From: Clostridium sp. CAG:354_28_25
GTDB lineage: Bacteria > Bacillota > Clostridia > TANB77 > CAG-508
Assembly (NCBI GenBank): GCA_001915925.1
Contig: MNRL01000019.1
Coordinates: 12,509-76,508, forward strand
Length of the DNA stretch: 64,000 nucleotides
Direction of reading: 5' to 3'
The position numbers were made by a program, and so were the translations under genes. This document shows positions 48,568 through 57,067 of the stretch, in pieces; position 1 is the first letter of the stretch, and each line of letters begins with the position of its first letter. Below the pieces are notes generated by a model, which was not told the DNA's origin, searched no databases, and was given only the letters and a program-made list of their open reading frames with translations.

Positions 48568-50124
48568 ATGAAAGGTTTTATAGAGTGGTTTAGACCAAAT
48601 GCAAGAATTAAAAGATGGATATTTCTTATTCTTGTAGGAATAATACTGGCATGTTATGGAATATCTACAATTATTGTAAGTGAAGAACTTGAAATAGCGC
48701 AGTTATTATTAATTATTTTATCATTTATTGTAGGTTTTACTTGTATAGTTCTAGGAATTGTATTTATGCAAAAAAGGACTATGGAGATGTTAATAGAATC
48801 TACAGATTCAAGAGTAAAAAATAATAGAAAACATATAAATATAAATTCATTAATATTTAACAAAAAAATTTATTCAGAAGGACCAAAAATTGTAGTAATA
48901 GGTTCTGGCAATGGGCTTGAAACAGTTGTAAGAGGATTAAAGCAATATACAGATAATATAACAGCAGTTGTTACGGTATCTTCATATGGTAATATGAAGA
49001 AAGAAAGCATAAATTCTATGCCTATAGAAGATATAAAAAATACAGTAATTGCATTAGCTAGGGATGAAGAATTAGCAAGTAAATTAATGTCTTATAAATA
49101 TAAAAGTGGAGATTTAAAAGATATTAGTTTTAGTGATTTATATTTTACTACGATGCAAGATTTATCTAAAGATTTTACAGAAGCTATAGCAAATTCTAAT
49201 GAGATTTTTAATATTATAGGAAGAGTTTTACCAATTACAAATGATGAAATGAGAATATGTGCAGAACTTGAAAATGGAATGATAATAGAAGAAAAAGATG
49301 AAATAAAAAAAGTAGTTTATGATAAAATTACAAGAATTAATAGAGTATTTATATCACCACCAAATTGTAGGGCAACTCCAGAAGTTGTACAAGCAATAAA
49401 AGAAGCGGATTGCATTGTAATTGGTCCAGGAAGTTTATATACAAATGTAATACCAAATTTGTTAGTAAATGGTGTATATAAAGCAATGAAAGATAGTAAA
49501 GCAATAAAAATATATGTAAGTAATATTATGACAGAACCAGGTCAAACAGATAATTACTCATTAGCTGACCATATAAAAGCAATAATAGAGCATACTGGTA
49601 AAAATGTTATAGATTATTGTATTTACGATACAGGAGAAATAATTCCAGAGTATATTAAAAGATATAATTTAAAGGGTTCAGAATTAGTAGCACAAGATGT
49701 TGCAAAGGCAAGAACTTTAGGAGTACGTTTATTACAAAGGGATTTAGCTTGTGTAGAAAATGGATATATAAGACATAATTCAGATTTAGTTGCTAAAGCA
49801 ATTTCAGAATTGATTTGTGATGACTTAAAATATAGGGACAAACAATCAGATCCACAATATATGCTATTAAAATCTAAATTAGAATATGAAAAACAATTTA
49901 ATAAAATAAAAAATAGACCTAAGAGAAAAAGAAAAATGAATGAAAATAAAAAGGAAAGAAAAAGTAAATTTCTATCTAAATATGGTAAACGTATAGAAGC
50001 TATGCGTAATACTGAGGAGGTCAAACTAAAAAACAGAGAAATTTTACTAAATGAAAATAAAGATAAGGAAGAGGAATTTATAGAGAAATTTATAGAAAAA
50101 GTTGAACAAAACAAGAAAAAATAA
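48568..50124 (+). CDS. YvcK-family protein (CofD-like, UDP-GlcNAc binding) with membrane anchor
   Basis: YvcK proteins bind UDP-GlcNAc and affect cell shape and gluconeogenic growth. The 518-residue protein has two N-terminal membrane helices (residues about 17-34 and 43-66), then the CofD/YvcK Rossmann fold with KIVVIGSGNGLETVVRGLKQ, ADCIVIGPGSLYTNVIPNLL and MTEPGQTDNYSLADHI. The tail of about 90 residues is strongly basic then acidic, highly charged and absent from short Bacillus homologues. It follows murB by 34 bases; the usual neighbours rapZ and whiA are not adjacent. Confidence 0.9.
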   Translation: MKGFIEWFRPNARIKRWIFLILVGIILACYGISTIIVSEELEIAQLLLIILSFIVGFTCIVLGIVFMQKRTMEMLIESTDSRVKNNRKHININSLIFNKKIYSEGPKIVVIGSGNGLETVVRGLKQYTDNITAVVTVSSYGNMKKESINSMPIEDIKNTVIALARDEELASKLMSYKYKSGDLKDISFSDLYFTTMQDLSKDFTEAIANSNEIFNIIGRVLPITNDEMRICAELENGMIIEEKDEIKKVVYDKITRINRVFISPPNCRATPEVVQAIKEADCIVIGPGSLYTNVIPNLLVNGVYKAMKDSKAIKIYVSNIMTEPGQTDNYSLADHIKAIIEHTGKNVIDYCIYDTGEIIPEYIKRYNLKGSELVAQDVAKARTLGVRLLQRDLACVENGYIRHNSDLVAKAISELICDDLKYRDKQSDPQYMLLKSKLEYEKQFNKIKNRPKRKRKMNENKKERKSKFLSKYGKRIEAMRNTEEVKLKNREILLNENKDKEEEFIEKFIEKVEQNKKK

Positions 50125-50141
50125 TAATTGGAGGCATACAA

Positions 50142-52178
50142 ATGAAAATAATGGTAAATAAAGGAGAATTTAAAGATTTAATTCAAAGAGAATGGATAAT
50201 AGCTAATGGAATAGGAGGATTTGCAGCATCTACAGTTACAGGTGCCAACACAAGAAAATATCATGGGTTATTGGTTGCAGCACTAACACCTCCGGCAAGA
50301 CGATTTTTAGTATTATCTAAGGTGGATGAATCTATAGAATTTAATGGATGCAAATATCCTTTATATACTAATATTTGCGATAATTATATTTCTGATGGTT
50401 ATAAAAGAATAGAATCATTCGAGAAAAAATATGTACCAACATATACATATAAAATAGACGATATTTCTATCCAAAAGACTATAAGTATGCAATATGGTAG
50501 AAATACAGTTGTTATATTATACAATATTAAGAATGGAAATTATGATTCAAAATTAACATTGGCTCCAATAATAAATTATAGAGATTTTCATCAAGTTAAT
50601 AAAGATACAGAATTCAATTTGAAAGAAAATATAAGTGGCACAAAAGTAAGAATAGTTGTAAAAAATGAAAGTCAAACACCATTTTATATGAAATGTTCAG
50701 AAGGAACATATATAGAACATCATAATGATATATTTTATAGGATGTTTTATATGGAAGAAGAAAAAAGAGGGTTTGACCCAATAGAAAACCATGCAATTCC
50801 AGGTAGATATGAGATAGAATTAAAACCAAATGAAGAGAAAAATATATCATTTGTATTTTCATTAGAAGAGAATATAGACGAAATAAAAGCAGAGGATGTT
50901 ATTAAGCAAGAAGAGGTAAGATTAAAGAAGATAGTAACAGATACGGGCTTAATAAATGAAAATACAGAGGATAAAGAATTAATAGAAGATTTTATAATTA
51001 CTACTGATAGCTTTATTGCATACAGACCATCATTTGGACTTCATACTATAATTGCAGGTTACCCATGGTTTTTAGATTGGGGTAGAGATAGTTTAATAGC
51101 ATTTGAAGGATTACTACTTAAAACAAAGAGATTTGATATAGCAAAAGAAGTTTTACTAACATTTATTAGAGATATAAAATATGGGCTTGTACCAAATGGA
51201 TATTCCGGATATGATAACAGACCATTATATAATAGTGCAGATGCTTCATTATTACTTTTTGAAGAAATAAAAAAATATATTAATTATACGAATGACTATA
51301 AATTTATAAAGGACAATTTTTATATTTGTTTAAAGAAAATAATAGAGGCATATATTACAGGAATAGATGTAGATGATAATAATATTTATATGGAAAGAGA
51401 TGGTTTAATTCATTCTGGAACAATAAATACCCAAAATACATGGATGGATGTAAAGATTGGAGATTTTGCAGTAACCCCTAGAAATGGAAAAGCAGTAGAA
51501 ATAAATAGTTTATGGTATAATGCTTTAAAAATAATGGAAGAGCTTGCAAAAAAATTCGAAACTAAAAAAGTTGCAGAAATGTATGCAGAATTAGCAGAAA
51601 AAACTCAGAAATCATTTAATAGAAAATTTTATAATTCAGACAAGAAATCATTGTATGATGTATTAGGTGATGACAGAATAAGACCAAATCAATTATTTAG
51701 TTTATCACTTAGTTACCAAGTTTTAAATCCAGCAGGAAAAAATGCTAAAGAAATTTTAAAAACTGTAACTAATGAACTATATACAAAACATGGATTACGT
51801 ACTTTAAATAGAAAGGATAAGCAGTATATTGCTACATATGAAGGAGATTCATACAGAAGGGATATAAGTTACCACCAAGGAATAACTTGGCCATGGCTTT
51901 TTGGATTATATAATGATGCATACAAGAATGTAATAGCTAATACAAAAGAGGGGAAAGTTAAAGGTGAATTGCAAAAGCAGTATGACTTATTCGTTAAAAA
52001 TTTAAGAGTAACAGCTAAAACAATGATGTATAAAGAAGGGTGTATATTAAGTATTGCAGAACTATATGACTCTAAACCTCCATATTTACCTAAAGGCGCT
52101 TTTTCACAAGCTTGGAGTGTTGCAGAAATATTTAGAATAATATTAGATTCAAAAACAGAAGAAGAGGAAGGAAAATGA
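50142..52178 (+). CDS. glycogen debranching enzyme (amylo-alpha-1,6-glucosidase type)
   Basis: The 678-residue protein hydrolyses alpha-1,6 branches in glycogen. The N-terminal bis-domain starts REWIIANGIGGFAASTVTGA with NTRKYHGLLVAAL. The C-terminal GH133-like (alpha/alpha)6 barrel has GYPWFLDWGRDSLIAFEG, NTQNTWMDVKIGDFAVTPRN and YRRDISYHQGITWPW with acidic catalytic residues. It is the first of the glycogen genes in this region, though the branching enzyme and phosphorylase are 6-9 kb away. Its TGA overlaps the ATG of ruvC (ATGA). Confidence 0.93.
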   Translation: MKIMVNKGEFKDLIQREWIIANGIGGFAASTVTGANTRKYHGLLVAALTPPARRFLVLSKVDESIEFNGCKYPLYTNICDNYISDGYKRIESFEKKYVPTYTYKIDDISIQKTISMQYGRNTVVILYNIKNGNYDSKLTLAPIINYRDFHQVNKDTEFNLKENISGTKVRIVVKNESQTPFYMKCSEGTYIEHHNDIFYRMFYMEEEKRGFDPIENHAIPGRYEIELKPNEEKNISFVFSLEENIDEIKAEDVIKQEEVRLKKIVTDTGLINENTEDKELIEDFIITTDSFIAYRPSFGLHTIIAGYPWFLDWGRDSLIAFEGLLLKTKRFDIAKEVLLTFIRDIKYGLVPNGYSGYDNRPLYNSADASLLLFEEIKKYINYTNDYKFIKDNFYICLKKIIEAYITGIDVDDNNIYMERDGLIHSGTINTQNTWMDVKIGDFAVTPRNGKAVEINSLWYNALKIMEELAKKFETKKVAEMYAELAEKTQKSFNRKFYNSDKKSLYDVLGDDRIRPNQLFSLSLSYQVLNPAGKNAKEILKTVTNELYTKHGLRTLNRKDKQYIATYEGDSYRRDISYHQGITWPWLFGLYNDAYKNVIANTKEGKVKGELQKQYDLFVKNLRVTAKTMMYKEGCILSIAELYDSKPPYLPKGAFSQAWSVAEIFRIILDSKTEEEEGK

Positions 52179-52667
52179 GAATATTAGGAATTGACCCTGG
52201 GTTTGCAATAACACGGGTATAGCATAATAGATTACATAGGAAATAAATTTAAACTAGAAACATCTGGTGCAATATTAACAGAAGCTGGTGAATCTTTTCC
52301 GCTAAGGTTAGAGAAGATTTACACAGATTTAAATAATATAATAAATACATATAAACCAGATGCGATGTCAATAGAAGAGCTATTTTTTAATAATAACGCA
52401 AAAACAGCTATTAATGTTGCTCAGGCAAGGGGAGTGATATTAATAACAGCAAGAATAAACAAATTAGATATATTCGAATATACACCATTACAAATAAAGC
52501 AAGCAGTGACAGGATATGGTAGAGCAGATAAAATGCAAGTACAAAGAATGGTGAAAATGATATTAAATACAGAAAAATTACCAAAATTGGATGATATAAC
52601 AGATAGTATGGCAATAGCAATTTGCCATGCACATTCATCTAAGTTTTCATCTCAATTTAAATTATAA
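52175..52667 (+). pseudogene. ruvC: Holliday junction endonuclease RuvC, with one-base frameshift
   Basis: RuvC resolves Holliday junctions. The frame opened by the ATG at 52175 reads MRILGIDPGFAIT and then stops at 52220. Removing one base (the C at 52214) continues as GYSIIDYIGN and on to the end with no other stop, giving 163 residues, the usual RuvC length. The first fragment carries the active-site Asp7, the second the Glu in MSIEELFF and the acidic pair in LDDITDSMA. Sequencing error, pseudogenisation or recoding are all possible; a free-standing second fragment would be inactive. Confidence 0.85.
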
Positions 52668-52696
52668 TATGAATAGATGAATAGGAACAGGTGTTT

Positions 52697-52743
52697 TTGG
52701 GACGTTCCCAGACAGGGATTTTGGGGACGTTCCTTAAATCCCG
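52697..52743. repeat. dispersed repeat, double unit, between ruvC and holA
   Basis: GGGACGTTCCC then AGGGATTTTGGGGACGTTCC and TTAAATCCCG form a two-unit copy. Arms GGGATTT and AAATCCC can pair around the GGGGACGTTCC loop. Confidence 0.85.
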
Positions 52744-52758
52744 AAAAGGAAGATGGAT

Positions 52759-53782
52759 ATGTTAATAGAAGAATTAGAAAAAGAACTTCGGACAAGGAAA
52801 GTTAAATAGTATATATGTTTTATATGGTGAAGAAAAATTTTTACTAGAATCAGTAGTAAAAAAGATAAGAAAAAATTTTGGAGAATGTATAAATGGTATT
52901 AATTACATTAGCATAGATGAAACAAATATTTCTGAGCTAATAGCAGATATACAAACTCCAGCTTTTGGCTATCCAAAAAAATTAATTCTTGTACGAAATT
53001 CGGAAATATTAAAAAAAGAAGGAAAGAGAAAGAATCCAGAGCTTGCTAAAATTAAAACTAGTGTTGCAGAATACATAGAAAATAATATTGATGAAATTAA
53101 TGAAAGTGTAATTTTAGTATTTGTAGAGGAAAATGTAGAAAAACAAAAATTATATAAGGTATTAGAAAAAAATGGTGAGGTATGTGAATTTACATATCAA
53201 AAACCAAACCAAATTATAAGAAGGTTAAAAGCTATTGCTAATGCATATAAAGTTAATGTAGCAGAAAATACATTGCAATATTTAATAGAACAATGTGGAC
53301 AAAATATGCAAGACTTAATTAATGAGATAAGAAAATTAATAGAATATGCTGGTGAAGGTGGAACAATAAATAAAGCAGATATAGATTTATTGTGTACTAA
53401 ACAAACACAAGCCATTATATTTAACTTAACCGATTATCTAGGAAAGAAACAAATAAAACTAGCATTAGAAGAACTAAATAATTTGCTTTATAATAAAGAG
53501 CCAATTCAAAAAATTTTAATAACATTATATAATCATTTTAAAAAATTGTATTTTACAAAAATAGCAGAAAGGTATAAACTAGATATAGCAAAGGCTTTAA
53601 ATTTAAAACCGAATCAATTATTTTTAGTAAATAAATATAAAATGCAAGCAAAAAGCTTTACAGATTTAGAGATTTCTAATATCATAAAAGAATTGATAGA
53701 TTTAGACTATAATTATAAGATTGGTAAAATTGATTTAAATATAGGCTTAGAAACGATTTTATGTAATAATTGTTCAAAGTAA
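52759..53782 (+). pseudogene. holA: DNA polymerase III subunit delta HolA, with one-base frameshift near the start
   Basis: HolA is the clamp-loader delta subunit. The ATG at 52759 follows AAAAGGAAG and reads MLIEELEKEL before going out of frame. Dropping the C at 52789 restores a continuous frame (GQGKLNSIYVLYGEEKFLLE onward) to 53782, for about 340 residues as in the family. The AAA+-like fold includes LILVRNSEIL, a GQNMQDLINEIRKL helix region and the C-terminal domain. No other start codon precedes residue 170 in the restored frame. A functional product would need the frame corrected. Confidence 0.85.
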
Positions 53783-53797
53783 AAAGAGGGATGATAA

Positions 53798-53980
53798 ATG
53801 GAGTCAAACAATGAACTAATAGCAAACTTAAAAAAAGAAGTAAAAGAAGAGCTTAAAGGTGAATTTAACGAAACAGCAGTTGGCTATATACATATTTTTA
53901 ACAAAAGATTAGAAGAAAAATTAAGAGAACAAGGAATAGAATATGATAAAGAAAAATTAGAACATAAACAAATAGACTAA
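53798..53980 (+). CDS. small charged hypothetical protein, 60 residues
   Basis: The protein is a highly charged, helix-prone sequence (ELIANLKKEVKEELKGEFNE, KRLEEKLREQGIEY) with no recognised family. AGAGGGATGA precedes the ATG. It lies 16 bases after holA and 19 bases before the 491-residue gene, so it may belong to the same unit as the latter. Confidence 0.6.
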   Translation: MESNNELIANLKKEVKEELKGEFNETAVGYIHIFNKRLEEKLREQGIEYDKEKLEHKQID

Positions 53981-53998
53981 ACATAGGAGAAGATTATT

Positions 53999-55474
53999 AT
54001 GTTAGATACTAAATTAGAAGAGAATAACGGAGAAAAAAATAATTTAAGAAGAACAATAGATGCAATAGATGGTGAAAATAATAAGGTATCATATTTAGCA
54101 AACCAAAAAGATAATGAAGAAAAATTAGAGTTTTTAAAGAATTTTACAGAAAAAGAATCTAGGGATAAAATAATAAGTAGTCTAGAACATAAAGTGTCTC
54201 CAGACTTATTTAAGATTGTCTATTTAGCTCAAAGAATGATTAAAGAATTTATAAAAGATGTGTATACAAGTACTCCGGCAGATAAATTAGAAGCCATAGA
54301 AATTACTTTTAACAGAACAAATATTATTTTTAACAAATTACCAGACAACTATAATATGGAAGTTGATGAAGAGTCTAAAACAATAACAATAGCAGAAAAT
54401 AGAAGACATAATCAAAATAAATTATTAGGTTACGTTTTACATGGATATGCACATTGTTTTTCGAACATAAATAAAAGTGAAAACGAAGATGAAATATTAG
54501 AAGAAGGCAATGCAGATATTTTTGTTGATTTAGTAGTAAATAATTATATAAAAAAACATCCATTCGAAAGTTTTGGATTTCATATTGATAAAAATTATAG
54601 TATCGAAAGTGCTTATACAGAAGCAAATAGCATAATAAGAACTAGAATGTATGTATTAGAAAAGTTAAAAATTGATAAAAAAATGTTATTAGAATTTTTA
54701 TTAGGAGATAAAGAAAAATATTTAAAAAATATATTTAATGGTGCTCAAAAGAATGATGAATTCAATTTAGATGAATTTTACGAAAAAAACAAATTTGCGT
54801 TACAAGACATAAACAGAGAAAGTATATATTATAGAAAAAATACAATTTTACCAATGTATATATTACAAGAAAAAATACCGGCAGAAAATATTTTAGAAAA
54901 AGAATATAGCCAGTTAGATTTAATTAAAAAACGTTTTAATTATGAAAGAATAAATAAAATAAATGCAGATGAGCTAGATGACTTTATAAATATTATGCAA
55001 GATACAGACAGAATAAAAGATAATTTAGAAGAATTTTTAGCTACAGAGTTAAATGAACTAACAGATATGGAAAAAAGAATGTCTGCAGATAATATAATAG
55101 AAAATGTTTTAGTTATTTGCAAATATAAAAAATTAAATAATGATATTGCAAAACAAACTTTGGAGATTATTCAGTATTTAATAAATGATTTAGAAAGAAA
55201 TGTGAATATAGAAAGAAATAATGAGTTACTACAAAAGATTGGTGATTTAAGCAATAAAATAGATATAGAAGATAAACAAATAGAGGATGAATTAAAAGAT
55301 TCATTATCATACCTAAAGATAAAATTAGAAATGGCAAATGGGGGAAGTCTAACTCCAGACATATTTTTTAATAGATTACAAAGTTCTTTAAAAAATGGTA
55401 GTAAGATAGAAAGAAATGAAGAATTAATAGCTTACCAAACTATTAAAGATGAATTAAATATTAGTAAAAAATAG
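53999..55474 (+). CDS. hypothetical protein with degenerate zincin-like motif, 491 residues
   Basis: No family is recognised. Residues 148-152 read HGYAH, within GYVLHGYAHCFS, and are followed by EEGNADIFVDLVV with Glu169 at a zincin-like distance. This resembles a gluzincin HExxH plus downstream Glu, but the catalytic glutamate is replaced by Gly. The C-terminal half is helical and charged with coiled-coil character. It lacks a signal peptide. TAGGAGAAG precedes the ATG. It is directly upstream of a gene paralogous to the amidoligase partner. Confidence 0.7.
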   Translation: MLDTKLEENNGEKNNLRRTIDAIDGENNKVSYLANQKDNEEKLEFLKNFTEKESRDKIISSLEHKVSPDLFKIVYLAQRMIKEFIKDVYTSTPADKLEAIEITFNRTNIIFNKLPDNYNMEVDEESKTITIAENRRHNQNKLLGYVLHGYAHCFSNINKSENEDEILEEGNADIFVDLVVNNYIKKHPFESFGFHIDKNYSIESAYTEANSIIRTRMYVLEKLKIDKKMLLEFLLGDKEKYLKNIFNGAQKNDEFNLDEFYEKNKFALQDINRESIYYRKNTILPMYILQEKIPAENILEKEYSQLDLIKKRFNYERINKINADELDDFINIMQDTDRIKDNLEEFLATELNELTDMEKRMSADNIIENVLVICKYKKLNNDIAKQTLEIIQYLINDLERNVNIERNNELLQKIGDLSNKIDIEDKQIEDELKDSLSYLKIKLEMANGGSLTPDIFFNRLQSSLKNGSKIERNEELIAYQTIKDELNISKK

Positions 55475-55483
55475 GAGAAAGTT

Positions 55484-55894
55484 ATGGAAAACGAATTAGC
55501 ACAAGCATATTCAGAAGTATATGAAATCTTAAAATATATACCAATGGCATATCTAAATAAAATACCAAAAGATGTATTGAATATTTTTAAAACTAAAAGA
55601 GATAAAAACTATAAAGTTAATATTAATCCGAATCTTCCTTTAGAAGATCAAAAACTACATAGGAAAACATTAATATTATTATCTGTTTTAAATTTAGATT
55701 ATTGGTGCGAGCCAGACGAAAGGGAAGAAATTTTAAACATATATTGGAAAAATGAGAAAGAATCTTATGTAGTATTGGATGAAGAGAATAATCTGATACC
55801 AAATTCTGCAGATACAAGTTTAGTATTATACCAAGAAGAAAGTTTTATAGAAAAAATATGGAGTAAATTAAAAAGATTCTTTAAAAGAAGTTAA
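55484..55894 (+). CDS. hypothetical protein, paralogue of 46159-46587
   Basis: The 136-residue protein shares its sequence layout with the product of 46159-46587: AYSEVYEILKY, NKIPKDVLNIF, NYKVNINPNLPLEDQKLHRK, DYWCEPDEREEI and a final SFIEKIWSKLKRFFKRS. The basic amphipathic tail is a possible membrane anchor or protein-binding helix. AGGAGAAAG precedes the ATG, 9 bases after the 491-residue gene, so it is co-transcribed with that gene. No function is known. Confidence 0.72.
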   Translation: MENELAQAYSEVYEILKYIPMAYLNKIPKDVLNIFKTKRDKNYKVNINPNLPLEDQKLHRKTLILLSVLNLDYWCEPDEREEILNIYWKNEKESYVVLDEENNLIPNSADTSLVLYQEESFIEKIWSKLKRFFKRS

Positions 55895-55984
55895 AAAAAT
55901 AGTATAAAATAATCTTTTTTTCTTAAAATATAAATAGGTGTTGTTTAATGCAACGGGAATTTTAGGAAAGGAAGGTTATTTTTT

Positions 55985-56920
55985 ATGTTAGATTTTAGAA
56001 CAGACCTTGCTGATGAAAGAAAAGATTTGTATAAAAAAGCAAACAATATAGAAAATGAGATTGATGGAATAGAAGCAACTGAGGAACAGATAAATAATAA
56101 TATAAAAGTTACACGAGTTAAGATAATGAATGAACAAGGTGAAAGAGCATTAGGTAAAGTAAAGGGAAATTATGTAACAATAGATATGAAAAATATGAAA
56201 TATATGGGAGAAGAAGAAGTCCAAAAGGCAAGTGAAATATTATGCAAAGAATTAAAGAAAATGATAGATGAATATGTAAACAAAGAACAGGAAATATTAG
56301 TTGTAGGTTTAGGAAATATATATGTTACACCAGATGCATTAGGTCCAAAAGTAATAAATGAGATAGATATTACGAGACATCTATTAAAATATGTACCACA
56401 ATATTTAGATAAAAACACAAGACCAGTAAGTGCAATTTCGCCAGGTGTTTTAGGAACAACAGGAATGGAAACAGCAGAGATTTTAAAAGGAATAGTAGAT
56501 AATGTAAAGCCTAAACTAGTTATAGTTATAGATAGTTTGGCTTCTAGAAGCATGGAAAGAATAAGCAGTACAATTCAATTAGCAGATACAGGAATTGTTC
56601 CAGGTGCAGGAGTAGACAATGCTAGGAAAGAGTTAACAGTAAATACATTAGGAGTTCCAGTAATTGCACTAGGAATACCAACAGTTGTAGAGACAGCAGT
56701 TGTGGTAAATGATTGCTTAGATGTTTTTATAGAAAAATTACAAGAAAAAGCAGAATCTAATGAATATTTAAATAAACTAAAAGAAGAGGATAATTATCTG
56801 GAGATAAAAGAAGCATTAATACCGAAAAATTTTAATTTTATAGTAACACCAAAGGAAATAGATTCTTTAGTAGAAAATATGAAAGATGTAGTTGCACGAG
56901 GTATTAATATGAGCTTATAG
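55985..56920 (+). CDS. gpr: germination protease GPR
   Basis: GPR starts degradation of small acid-soluble spore proteins during germination; it is made in the forespore as a zymogen. The 311-residue protein begins MLDFRTDLADERKDLYKKA, with the SASP-like cleavage region, and contains VVGLGNIYVTPDALGPKVI, SPGVLGTTGMETAEILKG, VIDSLASRSMERISST and GIVPGAGVDN, all family signatures. Two aspartates in the PDALGP and IDSLAS segments match the proposed catalytic pair. AAGGAAGG precedes the ATG. Confidence 0.95.
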   Translation: MLDFRTDLADERKDLYKKANNIENEIDGIEATEEQINNNIKVTRVKIMNEQGERALGKVKGNYVTIDMKNMKYMGEEEVQKASEILCKELKKMIDEYVNKEQEILVVGLGNIYVTPDALGPKVINEIDITRHLLKYVPQYLDKNTRPVSAISPGVLGTTGMETAEILKGIVDNVKPKLVIVIDSLASRSMERISSTIQLADTGIVPGAGVDNARKELTVNTLGVPVIALGIPTVVETAVVVNDCLDVFIEKLQEKAESNEYLNKLKEEDNYLEIKEALIPKNFNFIVTPKEIDSLVENMKDVVARGINMSL

Positions 56921-56929
56921 AGAGAAAGA

Positions 56930-56957
56930 TAGGGACGTTCGGGATTTGGGGACGTTC
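56930..56957. repeat. dispersed repeat after gpr
   Basis: AGGGACGTTC directly abuts GGGATTTGGGGACGTTCT, ten bases after the gpr stop and followed by nine T residues. Confidence 0.8.
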
Positions 56958-57018
56958 TTTTTTTTCCTATTTTTGTTTTATGGACAAGAAAAAATTGGCT
57001 AAATTGCCAATTTGCTAT

Positions 57019-57067
57019 AAAAATCCCTATTGCAAATAGGGATTTTTAGGAACGTCCCTAGATCCCG
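57019..57067. repeat. dispersed repeat overlapping the end of ytxC
   Basis: A perfect 12-bp hairpin AAAAATCCCTAT/ATAGGGATTTTT (57019-57030 with 57036-57047) followed by AGGAACGTCCCTAGATCCCG. The ytxC stop codon and its last codons lie inside this element; the hairpin also ends that gene. Confidence 0.85.

Noticed and set aside
52365..52667. A 100-residue protein starting at 52365
   Set aside because: It is the C-terminal part of RuvC after the one-base frameshift; residues upstream in the same frame match RuvC.
52214..52789. CGG as a reassigned or universally frameshifting codon
   Set aside because: CGG is read in frame as arginine-type codon in the genes at 9864, 12141 and 30912, so it is not globally untranslatable.
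53273..53782. A separate 169-residue protein starting at a TTG inside the clamp-loader delta subunit
   Set aside because: The frame is open far upstream and encodes the N-terminal part of HolA; the apparent start is only the first start-like codon after the frameshift.
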